Positions 23,941-31,621 of a stretch of 64,000 bases of DNA are shown here, piece by piece. The first letter of the stretch is position 1. Each line of letters starts with the position of its first letter. The notes under the pieces are model-generated. The model saw nothing but the letters and a program-made list of their open reading frames with translations. It searched no databases and had not been told where the DNA came from. A program made the translations under genes and the position numbers. The DNA is from a bacterium (GTDB taxonomy: Bacteria; Cyanobacteriota; Vampirovibrionia; Gastranaerophilales; Gastranaerophilaceae), in contig JAGAVG010000001.1 of assembly GCA_017942035.1 (NCBI GenBank), forward strand, positions 46,370 through 110,369, in the 5' to 3' direction.

Positions 23941-25193
23941 AGTATTTCCTCCTCCAATAAAATATCATGCCCCATATTATACATTAAATCCAAATATGCA
24001 TCATAATAAACAAGAACTGCTGAAATATATTCCATTAAAAGTTCCTGTCTCTGATGTTCAATGGCCATCAAGTTCAGGAATTGAGTTTCGCCATGCCTGT
24101 AACGATTAGTCGACATCTTCAAAATTTCTTCTGATTCTTTTAAAATCTCTTTGTAATATCCAATATTTTCCTTTGAATATTTAAACTCATTGTATTCTTG
24201 TTTAAGCGTCATTTTTAGTTTATTTTCAAAAGATTCTTTATCAAGCGAAGATTTTTCAACAACAACTTTTGCCCGATTAACATCAGCCCTGTATGTTGTA
24301 AAAAGCGGAAGATCCATATAAGCTCCTACAAATGCACCTCCGATATGCGTGCTCCTTTGAAATGCATAACCCGCGGCAACCGCCGCATCAGGAATAACCT
24401 TATGACGTGCAACTTTTAAATCTGCCTGACTTTTAACAATAGAATTTTCGGCAATTCTAATTGCATAACTGTATTTTAAAGCTGTGTCTTCAATAACCTT
24501 ATAATCAGGAAGGGTAATATTCAATATTGCGGGATCTCCTAGAATATAAAGCTCCTGGGTATCATACATATCAGAAGTATCTCTCATGTTCATAACTTCA
24601 TTCAGATGAAACTGAGCATTCAAAAGCTGGGATTTTTCCTTATTCAAAACAACAAGCTGCTTTTTGTATCTTATATCAGCTTGAAGCATGTCAACTTTAT
24701 AAACCGGAGATTTTTGTGCCTTTTCTTTTGCTATATCATACATATCTTTGAAAACATTTTCTCTATCCTGCATAATATGCACCATTGATTTATGATAAAG
24801 AACCTCGAAATAAGCCCTCATTACATCAATTTTAATTTCATGCTCCTTTGCACGAACCTCATTTTCTACAATGTCATATTGAGCCAGTGCAGCACGTTTA
24901 CGAACACCCCTTTTTGAAACTTCAACCGGAACAGCAATCCCGAATTGGCTGGAATTACCCTCTGTTACTTTCCCAATCAGAAAATTTGACTGAAATTGCG
25001 GATTTTTAAGCTGATTTGCAATTTGTATATCTTGCTTAACAATTTCAAGCTCCTTTTTTTTAGCTTGAAGAGCAAGGTTATTCTTCAACGCCAGATTAAC
25101 AGCCTCTTCAACTGAACACCGCTTGACAACAGCATTTGCAGGGAATGTAAATAAAAAATTTATTAAAATAAAAATCAAAATCTTTTTTAACAT
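23937..25193 (-). CDS. TolC-family outer membrane channel protein
   Basis: 418 residues with signal peptide (LKKILIFILINFLFTFPANA). Two long coiled-coil/OEP repeats: CSVEEAVNLALKNNLALQAKKKELE near the N-terminus and DTALKYSYAIRIAENSIVKSQADLK near the middle, the pattern of outer membrane efflux proteins. It would form the outer membrane duct of a tripartite exporter or type I secretion system, but no membrane fusion protein or pump is linked. It resembles CusC/CzcC-type OMFs more than the NodT-type protein at 31622. Confidence 0.87.
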   Translation of the reverse strand: MLKKILIFILINFLFTFPANAVVKRCSVEEAVNLALKNNLALQAKKKELEIVKQDIQIANQLKNPQFQSNFLIGKVTEGNSSQFGIAVPVEVSKRGVRKRAALAQYDIVENEVRAKEHEIKIDVMRAYFEVLYHKSMVHIMQDRENVFKDMYDIAKEKAQKSPVYKVDMLQADIRYKKQLVVLNKEKSQLLNAQFHLNEVMNMRDTSDMYDTQELYILGDPAILNITLPDYKVIEDTALKYSYAIRIAENSIVKSQADLKVARHKVIPDAAVAAGYAFQRSTHIGGAFVGAYMDLPLFTTYRADVNRAKVVVEKSSLDKESFENKLKMTLKQEYNEFKYSKENIGYYKEILKESEEILKMSTNRYRHGETQFLNLMAIEHQRQELLMEYISAVLVYYDAYLDLMYNMGHDILLEEEIL

Positions 25194-25216
25194 AATTTAA
25201 TTTTACAATAAAATAC

Positions 25217-25244
25217 TTGAAATTTACAATAAAAGTGTTATAAT
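25217..25244 (+). promoter_or_regulatory. Strong sigma-70-type promoter of a small RNA
   Basis: TTGAAA (25217-25222), 16 bp, TATAAT (25239-25244). The sequence TTGAAATTTACA...TATAAT is nearly the same as the promoter of the minus-strand RNA at 36546-36632. Confidence 0.65.
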
Positions 25245-25250
25245 AAAAAT

Positions 25251-25349
25251 AAGGGCGAGGCTAATTAAGCCCCATCCTCCTTTAAAGCCAATTATCGTTT
25301 AAATTTAAGGGCTAGTATTATTAGAAATATTAATGCTAGTTCTTTTTTT
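25251..25349 (+). ncRNA. Candidate small RNA (~100 nt) with terminator
   Basis: Begins about seven bases after a consensus -10, contains a 5' hairpin around GGCTAATTAAGCC, and ends in a hairpin (25309-25343, CTAGTATTA / TAATGCTAG with G-U pairs valid only on the plus strand) plus seven T residues. No ORF is present. It lies between the convergent 25437 gene and the start of the TolC gene. Confidence 0.5.
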
Positions 25350-25371
25350 GTAAATTAATTCAAAAATAAAG

Positions 25372-25389
25372 GCGGAATAAATCCGCCGA
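25372..25389 (-). terminator. Terminator of the 25437-25670 gene
   Basis: GGCGGATTTATTCCGCC followed by TTTATTTTT on the minus strand. Confidence 0.65.
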
Positions 25390-25436
25390 TAGCTTTTAAA
25401 AAGGAGTTGCTTAAATAATTTGAAAAGTTTTTGAAG

Positions 25437-25670
25437 TTAAGATTTAACAATTTTCAACACAGGAACCTTGTTTGCAATAAGAGCATCAACAACTTTTGGC
25501 ATCTGACACACAAAAGAATAATTACCTTTAGAAATAGAACATTTTGCACAGTCGCAATTCAACGAATAGCATTCCAATGCTTGCTGTGTCCAGTTCTGAG
25601 CAATCGACATTGAAATCTCATCATTTTGAGGAAAATATTCCTCCCTTTCTGCAGAAAAATTTTTAACCAT
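25437..25670 (-). CDS. Small Cys-containing hypothetical protein
   Basis: 77 residues from the ATG at 25670 (GAGGGG eight bases upstream; a GTG three codons earlier is possible). There are four cysteines in CYSLNCDCAKC and one in YSFVCQMP, giving a possible metal- or Fe-S-binding knuckle (C-x4-C-x-C-x2-C). Family unknown to me; ribosome binding site and terminator support a real gene. It stands alone, convergent with a candidate small RNA. Confidence 0.65.
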   Translation of the reverse strand: MVKNFSAEREEYFPQNDEISMSIAQNWTQQALECYSLNCDCAKCSISKGNYSFVCQMPKVVDALIANKVPVLKIVKS

Positions 25671-25836
25671 GACTCTCACCCCTCATTTTAATAGAACTTG
25701 CCCTATCTTATTTTAACGCATATACAATACGTTTTAATCCGCTAAATAATGTAGATTGTGACAAATTATTAACAAACATGCTTGAAATCAAATTTTTATC
25801 ATGATATATTGTCCTTGGAACAATTTATAGATTAGG

Positions 25837-26412
25837 ATGTTACATTATTATATGAAAAGTTCAACTTTAAGAAGATCAAATTTGTCAAAAGAAAAAATGG
25901 CTGTGTTAGAGGCTCTGTCAAATTATAGACATGAAGTGTACGACAAAAATACACCAAAAACGTATATCAGATCAAATAAAGAAAAAGAATTGGATATACT
26001 ATGGCAGAATTTTAAAGTTAATCAAAAGAGTGAGAAATCACCAGGTGTTTATTTAGGAATAGGATTTGTTGCAGGAGTCGTATCAATGTTATTGTTAACG
26101 ACTATTATAGGTTTTTCTGCACGCAGTATAGAATCCAAAGCATTAACCCCGAAAGCGGATAAAATCAGCAGTGAGAAAGTAAAAGTTGATCTTATTCCGG
26201 CTTCCGTTCCGGCAGAAGATGCTTCTAAAGCAGCAGTTTCAAAAACAAACGAAACATATACTGTCCAAAGCGGAGATACAATGGGAGCAATCCTTGTAAG
26301 ATTTTATGGTTCAGAAACCAGAGAAAACAGAATTAAGGTTATGAACGCAAACAAAATTACAAATCCTAACAAACTTTCAATCGGGCAAAAATTGATTATA
26401 CCGATGAATTAG
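25837..26412 (+). CDS. Single-pass membrane protein with C-terminal LysM domain
   Basis: 191 residues. A cytoplasmic basic N-terminus (~1-65), one membrane helix (FVAGVVSMLLLTTIIGFSA, ~70-88), an extracytoplasmic linker, and a LysM domain at ~145-190 (YTVQSGDTMGAILVRFYG, then NPNKLSIGQKLIIP). It probably anchors to peptidoglycan from the inner membrane. The start is uncertain: no clear ribosome binding site precedes either M1 or M6. A terminator follows at 26437-26466. Confidence 0.82.
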   Translation: MLHYYMKSSTLRRSNLSKEKMAVLEALSNYRHEVYDKNTPKTYIRSNKEKELDILWQNFKVNQKSEKSPGVYLGIGFVAGVVSMLLLTTIIGFSARSIESKALTPKADKISSEKVKVDLIPASVPAEDASKAAVSKTNETYTVQSGDTMGAILVRFYGSETRENRIKVMNANKITNPNKLSIGQKLIIPMN

Positions 26413-26436
26413 ATAAAATATTTTTTAAATATTATT

Positions 26437-26466
26437 AAAAACGGAAGATTAAACTTCCGTTTTTTT
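26437..26466 (+). terminator. Intrinsic terminator of the LysM gene
   Basis: AAAAACGGAAG / CTTCCGTTTTTTT stem with a TTAAA-type loop and a T-run. Confidence 0.85.
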
Positions 26467-26482
26467 GTAAAAATTTTGAACG

Positions 26483-26640
26483 AAATAAAAAAAAGCCATT
26501 CTAATCAAAGAACGGCTACCAGACTTGGGGAGGAGATATGAAAAATATAATTTTCATATCTATATAATTTTAGACGGCAAATATTTTCCAAAACTTTGAC
26601 ATATTATATAAATCTCCTCCAAATGTAGTAGAAAAATAAT
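26483..26640 (-). ncRNA. Candidate structured RNA with self-sequestered ribosome binding site
   Basis: On the minus strand TTTGGAGGAGATTT (around 26623-26610) is complementary to ATCTCCTCCCC about 85 nt later (26537-26527). An 11-bp hairpin lies between (AGATATGAAAA / TTTTCATATCT), and the RNA ends at AGCCGTTCT / AGAATGGCT plus eight T residues. The G-U pair in the terminator is valid only on this strand. The GGAGGAGATTT motif is shared with the toxin-antitoxin-like locus at 47.7-48.3 kb. Only very short ORFs (10 and 13 codons) follow the Shine-Dalgarno. Confidence 0.45.
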
Positions 26641-26716
26641 AAAAATTTTCAACAGTTGGAGAATTTTATCAAGAGTAAAACTCTTAAATCATGCGTATAT
26701 AAAAATAGGAGGAAAC

Positions 26717-27682
26717 ATGCCTGAAAAAATAAACCTTTCCGCACCGGCAGCAGAATTTATAAATAAGCTTGAAAAGATTGCAACTACACCTTTATATGAA
26801 CTTTCATATAAAGATGCCAGAAAATTTCTTGATAATCTCCAAACAGAATATCAGACAGATGAAGAATATGACGTTGAATTGGTTGATAAATCAATCCATA
26901 CAGATACACTTGGAACTATTAATTTGAGAATAATACGTCCTAAAGACAATAGAGAAAAACTTCCTGCAATTCTGTATTTCCATGGCGGCGGCTGGATATT
27001 AGGCGGGAAACATACCCATGACAAACTTATCAAAAGGCTGGCATGTGATGTAAAAGCTTCCGTTATATTTTTAGATTATCCGTTGTCACCGGAAGCCTCA
27101 TATCCGACTGCAATAAACCAGGGATATGCACTTCTAGACTATATATCAAACAATCCTGAGGAATTCAATATTAATCCTGAAAAAATAGTTCTGGCAGGGG
27201 ACAGTGCCGGCGGAAATATGGCTGCAGTTTTGGCAATAAAAGCAAAAGAAGGCGGTCGTTTAAAAGTAAAATTTCAAGTTTTGCTTTATCCGGTGACAGA
27301 TGCCTCAATGGATAGTAATTCATACTCCGAGTTCAAAAACGGCCCTTGGCTGAGTAAAAAAGCTATGGAATGGTTTTGGGATGCATACGTTCCTGACAAA
27401 AACTTAAGAAATAATTATTATATTTCGCCGTTAAAAGCTGATATAGAAGTTTTGAGAAATCTTCCGCCAGCCCTAATAATTACAGCGGAAAATGATGTTT
27501 TGCGGGACGAAGGAGAAGCTTACGCTAAAAAACTTCAAAAGGCCGGGGTGGAAGTCTTAAGCGTAAGAATTAACGGAACAATGCACGATTTTATGATGTT
27601 AAATTCTCTTGCTAAAACCTGCCAAACAGATGCCGCATTTTTAATCACATCAGAAATATTAAAAAAGGTTTTATACAAGTAA
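26717..27682 (+). CDS. Alpha/beta hydrolase (HSL-type esterase/lipase)
   Basis: 321 residues. Hormone-sensitive lipase family: oxyanion-hole motif HGGGW near residue 92, nucleophile elbow GDSAGG near 160, acid residue in TAENDVLRDEG, and the catalytic His in MHDF near 295. It hydrolyses short-chain acyl esters; the natural substrate is unknown. AGGAGG is positioned five bases before the ATG. It stands alone, with a candidate RNA upstream and a prepilin element downstream. Confidence 0.93.
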   Translation: MPEKINLSAPAAEFINKLEKIATTPLYELSYKDARKFLDNLQTEYQTDEEYDVELVDKSIHTDTLGTINLRIIRPKDNREKLPAILYFHGGGWILGGKHTHDKLIKRLACDVKASVIFLDYPLSPEASYPTAINQGYALLDYISNNPEEFNINPEKIVLAGDSAGGNMAAVLAIKAKEGGRLKVKFQVLLYPVTDASMDSNSYSEFKNGPWLSKKAMEWFWDAYVPDKNLRNNYYISPLKADIEVLRNLPPALIITAENDVLRDEGEAYAKKLQKAGVEVLSVRINGTMHDFMMLNSLAKTCQTDAAFLITSEILKKVLYK

Positions 27683-27708
27683 AAAACAAATTTTTAACGT
27701 AAAAGAAA

Positions 27709-27877
27709 CGCACCAAATTTTATATTTTGGTGCGAGTTTTTTATAGCCTTATTATACAATATTTTCAGACACATTTCAAGTGGTCTTTTGTCGTTTTTTA
27801 ATGATTTTTTGAATTTTAAGAAGGTATTTTTTAGGGAGTTTCAGGCCCACATGCATCAAAATATAAATTATGGTGCA
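27709..27877 (+). repeat. Prepilin-associated element, copy B
   Basis: Same ~170 bp element as copies A, C and D, here oriented for the plus-strand prepilin B. End hairpins at 27709-27734 and 27852-27877. The internal minus-strand promoter has TTGAAA at 27779-27774 and TATAAT at 27756-27751 (17 bp). The hairpin at 27709 serves as its terminator and may also terminate the esterase transcript. Confidence 0.85.
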
Positions 27878-27919
27878 TGAATTTAAAGGATAATTAATGA
27901 AAATATGGAGGCTGAAAGT

Positions 27920-28642
27920 ATGGAAATAGAACAAAGAGAGAGCGTAAGTATTAAAGCCGCGTTTACCCTAGCAGAAGTTCTAATCACTCTCGGTATAATC
28001 GGTGTTGTGGCGGCGATGACGTTGCCGGCTGTTATTAATAAAATTCAACACAAACAGCTCGAAACGGCATTTAAAAAATCTTATTCGGTAATTTCTCAAG
28101 CAATCCAAAGAATTGCCCAAGAAGAAGGTGAAATTCCAACAGCATATTCACTTGCAGGTATCAAAAGTGCTGATCTTGTAAAAAAATATTTTTCAGTTTC
28201 TGAATCTTGTATTATAGCCTCAAATGGAATGTCAAATAGCTCTTGTATGGGCCGCGGAGGGTTCAATACTTGGTTTTACTCTTTTTATAGTAAAACTTAC
28301 AATAAAAAAACTGTCGCAAATAATTTACATTCGTGGTTTGATGACGGTATGTTTATCCTTTCTGACGGCAAAATAATTTTTTTAGATAAATCTCATGGAG
28401 ACAATTTGTTAGTAGGAGTTGACACAAACGGTAAAAAAGCACCTAATTTATTAGGGTATGATTTGTTTTTATTTAAATTAAATTATCAAACAGGTGCTTT
28501 AGTAGGATATGACTTCCGTATGGATAGTATAGAAGATGAAAATACTTATTGCAGCAAAACTTCAACTGATGGATTAAACGGATTATCTTGCTCTGTTGAG
28601 GCGCTTAAAAATCCAAGTGAATATTTTAAAAATTTGCCATAA
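27920..28642 (+). CDS. Prepilin-like protein B
   Basis: 240 residues from the ATG at 27920, which has GGAGG at eight bases; a start at 27905 would add five residues. A short leader (~13 residues) precedes AAFTLAEVLITLG, then a hydrophobic helix ending AAMTLP. The mature domain (~200 residues) contains SLAGIKSADLV, ILSDGKIIFLD and a cysteine near the C-terminus (CSVEALKNP). It is unlike prepilins A, C and D beyond the N-terminal ~60 residues. Probably a pilus or pseudopilus component, exported and processed by a prepilin peptidase encoded elsewhere. Confidence 0.85.
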   Translation: MEIEQRESVSIKAAFTLAEVLITLGIIGVVAAMTLPAVINKIQHKQLETAFKKSYSVISQAIQRIAQEEGEIPTAYSLAGIKSADLVKKYFSVSESCIIASNGMSNSSCMGRGGFNTWFYSFYSKTYNKKTVANNLHSWFDDGMFILSDGKIIFLDKSHGDNLLVGVDTNGKKAPNLLGYDLFLFKLNYQTGALVGYDFRMDSIEDENTYCSKTSTDGLNGLSCSVEALKNPSEYFKNLP

Positions 28643-28902
28643 TGTTATTACGCTGGGTGATTGCGGTTTGTTTAATTAAATATTTGTAAACTTATGTAAC
28701 AAAATATCTACTTTGTATATACGATTTAGGCAATTTTTATATAAAAAAATACTTTATATAAGAGTAAGAGATTTAAAAGAGTATAGATAAAGAAAAGGAT
28801 ATTAAAATTGTAACACGGAATTTAAGTTCTTTTTATTGCTTTTTAGGAAAAAGTAATTAAAATGTTGATACTAAGTGAAAATATACACAAGGAGAATGGA
28901 AA

Positions 28903-29310
28903 ATGGACTTTGATTTTGCAAGATTTGGATTCCCAAATGCAGGTAACACAGGTAAAGTAACGCCTAAAAAGGTAAACACAGAAAAAACTAAAAATGTTGC
29001 AGCTCCAGGAATGGAAAATGTTGAACTAGTTCAGCCTAAAAAAGCTGATGCAAGTGCATTAGATGCAACAGCCGCTCAGAACTTAGGTTTTGTGCGCACA
29101 ACAGGAGCACAACCGATCAGTGGCAGTAACGCTGTTGACATGGCAGAGCTTTATTTGCGTGCAGGCATTAGTAATTTCAGGATGCCGACAGAAGGTGAAT
29201 ACGCAAGAATTTCCGCATCAACAATTGGCGCAATGAATGATATTATGACTGTCGGAACAACTGCCAACGCAGAAAAGGCCATTGCAGATTTTGAAAAATA
29301 TTTCGGATAA
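28903..29310 (+). CDS. Hypothetical small protein
   Basis: 135 residues with a strong ribosome binding site (AAGGAGAATGGAAA). No signal peptide or membrane segment. The N-terminal half is low-complexity (Lys/Thr/Ala/Pro) and the C-terminal half predicts helices (NAVDMAELYLRAGISNF, ASTIGAMNDIMTVG). Family not recognised. It is a monocistronic gene with its own terminator. The 260 bases upstream hold no other feature that I can see, beyond AT-rich sequence suitable for a promoter. Confidence 0.65.
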   Translation: MDFDFARFGFPNAGNTGKVTPKKVNTEKTKNVAAPGMENVELVQPKKADASALDATAAQNLGFVRTTGAQPISGSNAVDMAELYLRAGISNFRMPTEGEYARISASTIGAMNDIMTVGTTANAEKAIADFEKYFG

Positions 29311-29400
29311 ATTATTTTGATTATTAATTTTAGCTTATATTAAAGATTTAATAAATAAATTTTTACTGATTAATAACCATTCACTTTGTAAATTTTTCAC

Positions 29401-29436
29401 ACAAAGGCCCGATAAAAATATCGAGCCTTTGTTTTT
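29401..29436 (+). terminator. Intrinsic terminator
   Basis: ACAAAGGCCCGAT / ATCGAGCCTTTGT stem with loop AAAAAT, then TTTTT. Confidence 0.8.
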
Positions 29437-29460
29437 ATGATAATAAATTTGTGTTTAAGA

Positions 29461-30462
29461 TTAGTACATTCCGATGATATTTTTGACTTCTGAGAGGACT
29501 TCTTGAGCCTTAATGCGGGCTTTTTGAGAACCCTCGGCGATTATTCTGTCAACTTCTTGCGGATTTGCTTCATAGTAGCGTCTTTTTTCGCGAATTTCTT
29601 TTAATTTTTCGTTAATGCAAGCCCCTAGCTGGCGTTTACAATCTGCACAACCGCGTTTTCCGGCTTTGCACTCGCATTCAACATTTTTTACGGTTTCTTC
29701 ATCCGCGAATATTTTCCAGTATTTGAAGGCAACTTCGCAATCTTCCGGATGTCCCGGATCATCTTTTCTAAGACGAGATTTATCCGTGATTGCTGACATT
29801 ATTTTCTTGGAAGTAACTTCTTCTGTATCAGAAATTTTGATATCGTTATGGAAAGATTTGCCCATTTTTTGCCCGTCAAGACCGCAAATAAGCGAGCAGT
29901 GATTTAAAATAGGCTTAGCTTCATTAAAAAAATCGGTGTTGTAAAGGTGATTAAATCTTTTTGCGATATCCCTTGTGATTTCTATATGCGCAACCTGATC
30001 GACGCCTACCGGAACTGCATGAGCATTAAAGGTTAAAATATCCGCTGACATTAAGACCGGATAGCCCAAAAGTCCGTAATTTATCTGCTGGGCATTTGAA
30101 TCTTTGCTCCTTAGAATTCTTGCCATATCTTTTAATGTCGGATCTTTTTCGACCCATGCCTGCGGAGTAATCATACCGAGATAAATATTCAATTCTGCTG
30201 TTTCCGGAACAAGCGATTGAACATAGATAGTTGATTTTTCGGGATCAATACCTGATGCAAGCCAATCTATTACGACATCTTTTACATCTTGTTTTAAGTC
30301 TTTTGTTTGATCATATTTTGTAGTTAAGGCATGCCAATCTGCAACCTCGAAATAGCATTCATACTGGTCTTGAAGCTGAACCCAATTTTGGATAACTCCA
30401 AGATAGTGCCCCAGATGTAATTTGCCTGTAGGGCGCATTCCTGACATAATAATTTGTTTCAT
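29461..30462 (-). CDS. trpS: Tryptophanyl-tRNA synthetase with Fe-S-type cysteine motif
   Basis: 333 residues from the ATG at 30462 (MKQIIMSGMRPTG; AAAGGA upstream). Class I aminoacyl-tRNA synthetase that charges tRNA-Trp. The HIGH-like motif is LHLGHYLG, and the KMSKS motif appears as KMGKS. The C-terminal anticodon-binding region contains C-x22-C-x6-C-x2-C, from PEDCEVAF to GCADC. This is exactly the spacing known for the [4Fe-4S] cluster of Thermotoga maritima TrpRS. The downstream membrane gene at 30546 lies upstream on this strand and is probably separate. Confidence 0.95.
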   Translation of the reverse strand: MKQIIMSGMRPTGKLHLGHYLGVIQNWVQLQDQYECYFEVADWHALTTKYDQTKDLKQDVKDVVIDWLASGIDPEKSTIYVQSLVPETAELNIYLGMITPQAWVEKDPTLKDMARILRSKDSNAQQINYGLLGYPVLMSADILTFNAHAVPVGVDQVAHIEITRDIAKRFNHLYNTDFFNEAKPILNHCSLICGLDGQKMGKSFHNDIKISDTEEVTSKKIMSAITDKSRLRKDDPGHPEDCEVAFKYWKIFADEETVKNVECECKAGKRGCADCKRQLGACINEKLKEIREKRRYYEANPQEVDRIIAEGSQKARIKAQEVLSEVKNIIGMY

Positions 30463-30545
30463 AATTAGCACATCCTTTCTTACATATAAAATAATATCAT
30501 AAAAAAGATATGTTAATTGAGTTTGGAGCAAATTCTGCGGATTAA

Positions 30546-30881
30546 TTACAGAAACATGTTCAGAATTGCGCTCAGAATTGCGAGACCACCGGCCATTTCA
30601 AGAGTCGGCAGGAAGCCTTCTGCGTTTACACCGGGCATAAAATAAACGACCGCGTACATCAAAGCTATGTTAATCACAATTGAAAACAACCCCAGCGTTA
30701 AGAAGTTTATAGGAAGTGCTATAAACTTTACAACCGGCTTGATAAACATATTAACAGCAAGGATTACAAGTGCCGCCAGCATTGCCGTAGTGAATCCATC
30801 TACAGCTATACCGGGGATTAGATAGCCCGCAAAAAATATTGCAAGTGCAAATATTAAAATTTTCAAAATTAATTTTTTCAT
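30546..30881 (-). CDS. Phage holin family 4 / YvlD-like membrane protein
   Basis: 111 residues, almost entirely hydrophobic, with four helices. Conserved features include GFTTAMLAALVILAVNMFIKP and FIALPINFLTLGLFSIVIN, as in the phage_holin_4_2/YvlD family, which is widespread on chromosomes and not tied to prophages. Function unknown; Bacillus yvlD belongs to an envelope-stress operon. It ends about 80 bases upstream of trpS. Confidence 0.85.
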   Translation of the reverse strand: MKKLILKILIFALAIFFAGYLIPGIAVDGFTTAMLAALVILAVNMFIKPVVKFIALPINFLTLGLFSIVINIALMYAVVYFMPGVNAEGFLPTLEMAGGLAILSAILNMFL

Positions 30882-30968
30882 ATTGTTATTATATATTAAA
30901 AATTTTTAAAATCATTAGCAAAATTTCTTATGTTCAAGTTTTATATAGTTGTTAAGGATATAAATAGA

Positions 30969-31544
30969 ATGATTAGTTTTACCGCGAGTTATATAAACAA
31001 AGTAGGAATAAAGGAAAAATGTCCGCATAGTTCAAGATTTCAGGATAAATCAGCCTCTCTTGTAGAACTTTCCATGCTGGATAAAAGAGATGTAAAAACT
31101 CTTGAAGAACTCAGCTATGACTGGGGAGACTACTCTTATGCCACAAATTTATATGAATTTGCAAAATATATAAATTCAAAGCAGATAACTAATTCACCTC
31201 AAAAATTACTTGCAATTACAACGCAAAAAGAAAATTTTAAAAATCTGGAGCCTTCAAAGGTTCTTGGATTAGTTGAATACACACCAAAAGAAGATAACAG
31301 CGCAAAAATAAATTTGATTGAAACGAACCCTGTGCATACCTATTATTCAAATGACAGAGAATACAAAAATATAGGGAAAGGGCTTATTCAAGGTGTAATA
31401 GAACATTCAAAGGCCGATAAAATAACCCTTCACAGTGTTCCGAGTGCAAAATATTTCTATAAAAAACTTGGCTTTGTGCAAAACCCTGAGAAAAAAGACT
31501 GGTACGGCAATCTTGATAAATCTGAATTTATGCTAATTATATAA
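30969..31544 (+). CDS. GNAT-like acetyltransferase
   Basis: 191 residues from the ATG at 30969 (AAGGAT 10 bases upstream); a 13-residue longer form from 30930 has no ribosome binding site. The C-terminal half has GNAT features: LGLVEYTPKED, the acetyl-CoA loop region NIGKGLIQGVIEHS, and AKYFYKKLGF near the end. The N-terminal half is atypical and may be a substrate domain. Substrate unknown. A hairpin shared with the convergent efflux gene follows. Confidence 0.7.
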   Translation: MISFTASYINKVGIKEKCPHSSRFQDKSASLVELSMLDKRDVKTLEELSYDWGDYSYATNLYEFAKYINSKQITNSPQKLLAITTQKENFKNLEPSKVLGLVEYTPKEDNSAKINLIETNPVHTYYSNDREYKNIGKGLIQGVIEHSKADKITLHSVPSAKYFYKKLGFVQNPEKKDWYGNLDKSEFMLII

Positions 31545-31553
31545 AATAAAAAA

Positions 31554-31579
31554 AATGGTAAAATACGAATTTTACCATT
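31554..31579 (-). terminator. Terminator of the NodT-type efflux gene
   Basis: AATGGTAAAA / TTTTACCATT stem followed by an eight-base T-run on the minus strand. It may also act on the plus strand. Confidence 0.7.
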
Positions 31580-31621
31580 GTGATTTCATAAGTATTAGTT
31601 TTGGAGTTTTATGTATTTTGG

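Noticed and set aside
21690..30881. Prophage suggested by a phage minor-head-like motif and a holin-family protein
   Set aside because: No terminase, portal, capsid, tail or integrase gene is present. The holin-4 family is common on chromosomes and the head-like motif sits in an effector-like protein.
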